Source of the DNA: an uncultured Bacilli bacterium
GTDB taxonomy: Bacteria > Bacillota_I > Bacilli_A > RF39 > UBA660
Reading direction: 5' to 3'
Length of the DNA: 11,052 nt
Assembly (NCBI GenBank): GCA_934095805.1
Contig: CAKOKV010000015.1
Location: forward strand, 1 to 11,052
This document shows, in pieces, positions 6,451-11,052 of this stretch (its first letter is position 1; every line of letters begins with the position of its first letter). The notes beneath the pieces were generated by a model. That model saw nothing but the letters and a program-made list of their open reading frames with translations, was not told where the DNA came from and made no database searches. A program made the translations under genes and the position numbers.

Positions 6451-7629
6451 TTACTTTTTATTCATTATCATATCAATATACATAGAATAAACATTATCAA
6501 TAACAGTATCCCAATTAACATATAAATCTCTATATGCATTTTCACATACTTCTTTATATAATTTTTTATTATCAAGTATCTCTATTATTTTATTAGCATA
6601 ATCTTTTACACTATATTTAGATAAATATCCGTTAACATTATTAGTAACCGTAGCACTAGTAGCAGTATTTTCTAAAAACACAGTTGGAGTCTTCTGACTA
6701 GCCGCTTCTATTTGAACAATAGATGAAGCATCATATACAGATGGGAAAAGCATTAAATTAGCTCTACTATAATAATATGCAAGAAGATTCCTATCAGTTA
6801 CTTTACCGCACATTATTATTTCATTATTCATATCTAAATCATTAATTTTATCTTTTAATCTTTCTTCATCTTGACCAGTACCTACAAATAACATTTTAAA
6901 CTTTAATTTTGGTTTTAACTCTTTTAATAATTTTAATGAATCAACTATAAAAAATATATTCTTTAATGTATTAATTCTACCTACAAATAGAAAAACTATA
7001 TCACTACTCTTAATATTATATTTTTGATTAATATAATTATTTGCAAGTTTTATATCTTTTACAAGTTCCATTTCAGTAGCATTATTAAGTACAAGAGGTA
7101 ATTTTTTACAATGATAATCTTCATAATATATTCTAGCCACCTCACTATTAACAGCAAAACACTGATCACATTTATCAAAAACTTTAATTGCATTATGATT
7201 TAATATATTAGCAATTCTTTCAACTTTTACAGCTCTCATAAAATCTTGCTTATATTGACTATGCATAGTTGCTACACAAGGTATATGATGTTTTTTAGCA
7301 TATCTAACTCCTTCTTTTCCAAGAGTAAATGGAGAATTAATATGAACTATATCAAGTTTATAATTATCTAAAATCTTTCTAAACTTTCTATCTAATTTAG
7401 GAATTGGTAAACTATAATCCCAAAAGAAAGTCTTCAATGAATAACACCTAACTACTTTATATGGAAAAACAGAATCATCATATTCTACTCCATTATATCC
7501 TGGAGCAAATACTACAACATTAGCATATTTCATTAATCTTTTAGCATAATTATGTACAACCATAACAACTCCATCAGTCATAGGAAAAAATGCATCAATA
7601 AATATTCCAATTGTTATCTTTTCTCTCAT
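6451..7629 (-). CDS. Glycosyltransferase, GT-B fold, GT4 family
   Basis: A cytoplasmic, probably membrane-associated retaining glycosyltransferase of 392 residues, usual length for GT4. The N-terminal acceptor domain opens with IGIFIDAFFPMTDGVV (7-22), the glycine-rich start seen in enzymes that glycosylate membrane lipids such as alpha-monoglucosyldiacylglycerol synthase. The linker is near 200. The C-terminal nucleotide-sugar domain has FVGRINTLKN (215-224; R218, K223 for phosphate contacts). The catalytic EX7E motif appears as DX7E (D300, E308, in YDASSIVQIEAASQ). Similar D-variant sequences occur, from memory, in Firmicutes, so this may be family-typical rather than a defect. No export signal is seen. 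ATG 7629 has AAAGGA seven bases upstream. A PIG-L deacetylase follows. Donor sugar and acceptor cannot be read from the sequence; a glycolipid acceptor is inference. Confidence 0.88.
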   Translation of the reverse strand: MREKITIGIFIDAFFPMTDGVVMVVHNYAKRLMKYANVVVFAPGYNGVEYDDSVFPYKVVRCYSLKTFFWDYSLPIPKLDRKFRKILDNYKLDIVHINSPFTLGKEGVRYAKKHHIPCVATMHSQYKQDFMRAVKVERIANILNHNAIKVFDKCDQCFAVNSEVARIYYEDYHCKKLPLVLNNATEMELVKDIKLANNYINQKYNIKSSDIVFLFVGRINTLKNIFFIVDSLKLLKELKPKLKFKMLFVGTGQDEERLKDKINDLDMNNEIIMCGKVTDRNLLAYYYSRANLMLFPSVYDASSIVQIEAASQKTPTVFLENTATSATVTNNVNGYLSKYSVKDYANKIIEILDNKKLYKEVCENAYRDLYVNWDTVIDNVYSMYIDMIMNKK

Positions 7630-7642
7630 AAAATCATCCTTT

Positions 7643-7675
7643 TAATAAAATAGGACTACTTATAAAAGCAGTCCA
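7643..7675 (-). terminator. Probable terminator after the surface-protein gene, possibly overlapping a weak promoter
   Basis: The RNA-level stem GGACTGCTT/AAGTAGTCC (7666-7674 with 7653-7661, one G-U pair) has a TTAT loop and is followed on the minus strand by TATTTTATT. It lies 26 bases beyond the surface-protein stop. The tail is weak. The same bases can be read as a poor promoter for the glycosyltransferase: TGGACT (7670-7675), 17-base spacer, TATTTT (7647-7652). Confidence 0.55.
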
Positions 7676-7700
7676 TATTTTTAATAATTATATTTTATTA

Positions 7701-9623
7701 TTAATTAGTGTGTTTCTTTAAAACACATACAGTTGATAGACATAATAATGAACCTACTAACATAATAACATAAGTATAAATATTATCACCAGTTTGTGGA
7801 TTAATATTTTTAGGAGTATAGTAAGTTGTTACTTCAAATGTTGAAAAACTTGATGTTTCAATTGTAACATATTTTTCACCATCAGCATTTTTCATAATTT
7901 GATATTCTTTTTCATCAATTACTTTTCCATCATCACCAATATGTGCAACTTTAACATGAGTATCTTTTACACTTGATGGGATTGGTAAATTAAATTTAAC
8001 AGTTCCATTAATTGCATTATTAGGAATTACCATATAATCATTACCATTAATAGTATACATTGGTTTAACTTCATAAGCAATTTTTGATGTTTCTTCATCA
8101 TATTTAGTTAACTTAATATCAAAATTAACTTCAATTAAAGTTGTTGTATCAGTAAATTGTAATTTTTCTTCATCTATAGATTTAGCAAGACCACTATTTC
8201 TATTATCTAATGTAGTATTAATAAGTTCTTTTGCAAGATCAGCATTAATACTAGAATCAACTGTGATATCTTTAGCAACTTCAACTATATTTGCATCTTT
8301 ATCTAAACATCTAGCAGTATCTAATGCAACAGTTACAGCACCCTCTGGCATAACAAATGAATCATCTTTTACAGTAACTGTGTTTCCGTTTTCATCTTTT
8401 ACTGTAATACCTTTTACATAATATCCAGTATCAACTTTTGTAACAATCTTAACAGTTTGGCCAACAATAGCTGAATAACTATTTGCTACTCCATTAACAG
8501 TAAATGTAGCACTAGCTCCTTCAACATCTAAATAATTAATATTAGAAATAACATATTTAGCATCACTTAATTTAATTAATTTATAATTTTTAGGAATATA
8601 TTTTTCAATTGTATTAGTTTGGAAAGTTCCAGCTTTTGCAACAACAGAATCATTATCTTGGAAAACAATATCTCCAATAAAATTTCCACCATTAATTACT
8701 AATTTTTCTAATGTATTTGCTCCTTCTTGAGCTGGATAATGATAAACACTATTACCTTTTTCACTTGTAATATTAGCATTTATAATTGAAACAATCATAT
8801 TTCCAAAGTAACCAGTATTAGATTCTAATTGAATAGCAGCTCCAACACCGTTAATACCATTGCCATATCCTTCAGCTTTACCAGGTTCAGCAGTAGCAAT
8901 AAAAGTACCACCAGAAATATTTATGCAACCACTCTTAACTCCAAGAGCTCCATTAATACCTTCATAAGTACCACCAACTATATTCCAAATACCAGCACCA
9001 GCACCATATAATGGGAAACCATCTGAACCAGTTGATGTAACTTTAGTTGTTTTACTTAAATTAATAACTGGTGCATTAATGATAGTTCCATCATTATGAA
9101 TATTACCTTGAACTGTAATACCACCAGCTTTATCGCCAGAACTAATGATTCTACCATCAAAATTAACAGTAACACCATAAGCTTTTTTACTAGTATCCCA
9201 AACAGCTAAGCCCCATTGTGTAGTTTCAATAACAACATCAGAACCAACATTTAATGTAGAATAAGCAACATCACTCTTATTTGTAGAACCTTCTACATAA
9301 ATAGTAGCACCAACACTAGCTAACTCTCTAGTATCTCTTATTGTTCCTTTCCCAGTAATTTCTAATGAACCTTTTAGTAAATCAATATACTTATTAGCAG
9401 TAATTGTTTTGCCATTAAGATTTAATATAATATCATTACCATTTACTTCAAGAGCTTTATCTAATGTTATATTGTCTTGAAGAACAACTGTATTATTTCC
9501 TTTAACAGCCGCAAATAATTCTTCTGCTGTCTTTACATCAATAGTTTCTGCATTAGTAATTACTGGAACTATTACAAGAACTGAAATAACTAATGTAAAG
9601 ATTAACTTTTTAACTTTTTCCAT
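7701..9623 (-). CDS. Secreted surface protein with beta-helix-like region and NPQTG sorting signal
   Basis: A 640-residue wall-anchored protein. The signal peptide is MEKVKK plus a hydrophobic stretch, with likely cleavage after ITNA (residue 25). Residues 30-345 have short repeating glycine/asparagine/valine-rich beta strands (ILNLNGKTIT, SGCINISGGTF, LVINGGNF), the pattern of right-handed parallel beta-helix proteins that bind or process polysaccharide. Residues about 365-435 resemble a divergent InlB B-repeat (GQTVKIV...GYYVKGITV...SFVMPEGAVTV). Residues 455-600 form another beta-rich module. The C-terminus carries NPQTGD (608-613), a hydrophobic helix (615-635) and a KKH tail: a sortase signal with N instead of L at the first position. 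No sortase is in the window. The start ATG 9623 follows AGGAGAGG. It has its own promoter and terminator. An adhesin or glycan-binding role is inference; no catalytic residues are evident. Confidence 0.85.
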   Translation of the reverse strand: MEKVKKLIFTLVISVLVIVPVITNAETIDVKTAEELFAAVKGNNTVVLQDNITLDKALEVNGNDIILNLNGKTITANKYIDLLKGSLEITGKGTIRDTRELASVGATIYVEGSTNKSDVAYSTLNVGSDVVIETTQWGLAVWDTSKKAYGVTVNFDGRIISSGDKAGGITVQGNIHNDGTIINAPVINLSKTTKVTSTGSDGFPLYGAGAGIWNIVGGTYEGINGALGVKSGCINISGGTFIATAEPGKAEGYGNGINGVGAAIQLESNTGYFGNMIVSIINANITSEKGNSVYHYPAQEGANTLEKLVINGGNFIGDIVFQDNDSVVAKAGTFQTNTIEKYIPKNYKLIKLSDAKYVISNINYLDVEGASATFTVNGVANSYSAIVGQTVKIVTKVDTGYYVKGITVKDENGNTVTVKDDSFVMPEGAVTVALDTARCLDKDANIVEVAKDITVDSSINADLAKELINTTLDNRNSGLAKSIDEEKLQFTDTTTLIEVNFDIKLTKYDEETSKIAYEVKPMYTINGNDYMVIPNNAINGTVKFNLPIPSSVKDTHVKVAHIGDDGKVIDEKEYQIMKNADGEKYVTIETSSFSTFEVTTYYTPKNINPQTGDNIYTYVIMLVGSLLCLSTVCVLKKHTN

Positions 9624-9649
9624 ATTTTCCTCTCCTATCTTATAAATAT

Positions 9650-9678
9650 AGTATAGTTCTTCAAAATAATAAAAGCAA
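9650..9678 (-). promoter_or_regulatory. Probable promoter of the surface-protein gene
   Basis: Minus strand: -10 TATACT (9650-9655, five of six), a 17-base spacer, and -35 TTGCTT (9673-9678, three of six). It is followed after about 14 bases by a strong AGGAGAGG ribosome site at 9629-9636. The weak -35 would fit a promoter that needs an activator. Confidence 0.5.
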
Positions 9679-9691
9679 CCTGTTTAGATTA

Positions 9692-9724
9692 TTTTAATAT
9701 TAAAAGTGTAAAAAAATGTACACT
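9692..9724. repeat. Two adjacent dyads upstream of the surface-protein promoter
   Basis: TTTTAATATTAAAA (9692-9705) is a perfect 14-base palindrome. It abuts AGTGTA (9705-9710) paired with TACACT (9719-9724) across an 8-base centre. Both lie between the lysS terminator and the -35 box. They may be regulator sites or a second, weaker transcription stop; composition alone could explain the AT-only dyad. Confidence 0.35.
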
Positions 9725-9752
9725 AAAAAACCACACAAAATTCATGTGTGAT
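9725..9752 (-). terminator. Intrinsic terminator of lysS
   Basis: On the minus strand ATCACACA (9745-9752) pairs with TGTGTGGT (9730-9737), one G-U pair, around a 7-base loop, followed by a T run at 9725-9729. It starts eight bases beyond the lysS stop codon. Confidence 0.85.
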
Positions 9753-9760
9753 TTTGAAAA

Positions 9761-11052
9761 CTATTTTCTATCTCTCTCTTTCATAGTTGGAAATAGTATT
9801 ACATCTCTAATACTTGCTGATTCAGTAAAGAACATAACAAGTCTATCAATACCATAACCAATACCACCAGCAGGAGGCATTCCGTACTCAAGAGCTTCAA
9901 TGAAATCCATATCTATATCATTAGCTTCATCATTTCCAAGTTCTTTTTCTTTTAATTGATCTTCAAATCTTTCTAATTGATCAATTGGATCATTAAGTTC
10001 AGTATATGCATTAGCAAACTCTTTTCCACCAATAAATAACTCAAATCTATCTACAAATCTTGGATCTTCCGGATTTCTCTTAGTAAGTGGACTTATTTCA
10101 ACTGGATGTCCATATAAGAATGTTGGTTGAATTAATGTTTCTTCAACATATTTTTCAAAGAATAAATTAATAATATGACCAACATTATGTTGATGTTCTT
10201 CTACTTCAATATCATGTTCTTTAGCTAACTTTAATGCTTCTTCAACTGTCATTTCTTTCTTAAAATCAATACCAGTTTGTTCTTTTATAGCATCAACCAT
10301 ACTAACTCTCTTCCAAGTTCCGTCTAAATTAATTTCATTACCATTCCAGTTAAATGTATATTTACCAAAAATATCTTTAGCGATAGTTTTGAACATACTT
10401 TCAGTCATTTCCATCATACCTTCAAGATTAGAATAAGCAAGATAAGCTTCCATTAATGTAAATTCTGGATTATGCATTGGATCCATTCCTTCATTTCTAA
10501 ATGTTCTACCTATCTCATAAACAGCTTCCATACCACCAACTAATAATCTCTTTAATGGTAATTCTAAAGCTATTCTTAAATACATATCCATATCTTGTGT
10601 ATTATGATGTGTAATAAATGGTCTTGCTGATGCACCTGTTAAAAGAGTATTTAAAATTGGAGTTTCAACTTCTGTAAATCCTCTTTCATCCATAAAGTTT
10701 TGAATACATCTAATAATTCTAGGTCTAGTAAATGCTACTCTCTTAGAATCATCGTTCATAATTAAATCAACATATCTTCTTCTATATCTTTCTTCAATAT
10801 CAGTAAGTCCATGGAACTTTTCTGGTAATGGTTTTAATGCCTTAACAAGTGGTGTATATTTTAAACACTTAATAGTAAGTTCACCTGTTTTAGTTTTCAT
10901 TATCTTACCATAAACACCTACTATATCACCAATATCAGCACTCTTAAATAAATTATATGACTCTTCCCCAATATCATTTATTGAAATATATATTTGAATT
11001 GGACCAGTCTTATCTTTAAGAGAGAAGAATGAAGCTTTACCCATCTTTCTAA
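9761..11052 (-). CDS. lysS: Lysyl-tRNA synthetase, class II (partial, N-terminus outside window)
   Basis: Charges tRNA-Lys with lysine in the cytoplasm. The frame is open through the window edge: codons for Arg-Lys precede the first visible Met (ATG 11044), matching the internal '(R/K)xMGKASFF' stretch of the OB anticodon-binding domain. That Met is therefore not the start, and about 70 N-terminal residues are missing relative to the roughly 500-residue family. Numbering from that Met, the OB fold runs to about 70, followed by [18 protein letters not shown] (77-94); motif 2 [19 protein letters not shown] (178-196); EYGMPP, then motif 3 [17 protein letters not shown] (393-409, R401); and [10 protein letters not shown]. 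The family-typical end is followed by TAG and an intrinsic terminator. Nothing odd is visible in the catalytic residues. Confidence 0.97.
   Translation of the reverse strand, partial: RKMGKASFFSLKDKTGPIQIYISINDIGEESYNLFKSADIGDIVGVYGKIMKTKTGELTIKCLKYTPLVKALKPLPEKFHGLTDIEERYRRRYVDLIMNDDSKRVAFTRPRIIRCIQNFMDERGFTEVETPILNTLLTGASARPFITHHNTQDMDMYLRIALELPLKRLLVGGMEAVYEIGRTFRNEGMDPMHNPEFTLMEAYLAYSNLEGMMEMTESMFKTIAKDIFGKYTFNWNGNEINLDGTWKRVSMVDAIKEQTGIDFKKEMTVEEALKLAKEHDIEVEEHQHNVGHIINLFFEKYVEETLIQPTFLYGHPVEISPLTKRNPEDPRFVDRFELFIGGKEFANAYTELNDPIDQLERFEDQLKEKELGNDEANDIDMDFIEALEYGMPPAGGIGYGIDRLVMFFTESASIRDVILFPTMKERDRK

Noticed and set aside
5723..7629. Glycosyltransferase plus PIG-L deacetylase as a bacillithiol (BshA/BshB1) pair
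   Set aside because: The enzyme classes match, but the glycosyltransferase N-terminus resembles lipid glucosyltransferases rather than BshA, the deacetylase has a membrane anchor, and no bshC is present.
8829..9011. Ser/Thr/Asn-rich plus-strand open frame opposite the surface-protein gene
   Set aside because: It mirrors the repetitive codons of the beta-helix region and has no start signal or family resemblance.
1..11052. CRISPR array, tRNA, rRNA, insertion sequence or riboswitch
   Set aside because: No regularly spaced repeats, tRNA-like cloverleaf, transposase or long structured leader was seen; leaders here are mostly only tens of bases.

Overview
The window is strongly AT-rich DNA from a low-GC Gram-positive bacterium (Firmicutes/Bacillota in the broad sense). 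The clearest markers are a PolC-type replicative polymerase, strong AGGAGG-like ribosome sites, consensus sigma-A-type promoters, and a surface protein with a signal peptide and an NPQTG cell-wall sorting signal. Every tryptophan codon I checked is TGG and the stops are TAA or TAG, so the standard bacterial code fits better than the Mycoplasma code. An uncultured gut Bacilli, RF39-like or Erysipelotrichia-like lineage would be compatible, but that placement is a guess.

All seven genes lie on the minus strand, so transcription runs from high to low coordinates. In that order: (1) lysS, 9761-11052, cut by the window edge at its N-terminus and closed by a good intrinsic terminator. (2) A 640-residue secreted surface protein, 7701-9623, with a beta-helix-like region, an InlB-repeat-like region and a C-terminal sorting signal; it has its own promoter and a dyad-rich upstream region. 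(3) A GT-B glycosyltransferase, 6451-7629. (4) A membrane-anchored PIG-L/LmbE-type deacetylase, 5723-6400, with its own extended -10 promoter and a terminator overlapping its stop codon. (5) A small ABC-like ATPase, 4788-5654. (6) A MazG-like NTP pyrophosphohydrolase, 4464-4784, coupled to the ATPase. (7) polC, 1-4389, with its own promoter and about 100 C-terminal residues beyond the window.

Functionally, two housekeeping genes (translation and replication) flank a set of accessory genes. The surface protein, glycosyltransferase and PIG-L deacetylase suggest a cell-envelope block: making a sugar acceptor, deacetylating it at the membrane, and displaying an adhesin-like protein. The ATPase/pyrophosphohydrolase pair is a separate, tightly organised unit. 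It is insulated upstream by a terminator and driven by a near-consensus promoter whose spacer holds a palindrome resembling an operator. That pair is the most interesting candidate for an under-described system, though nothing here proves a defence or stress role.

There is no gene-free stretch over 300 bases. I see no tRNA, rRNA, CRISPR array, insertion sequence or convincing plus-strand gene.
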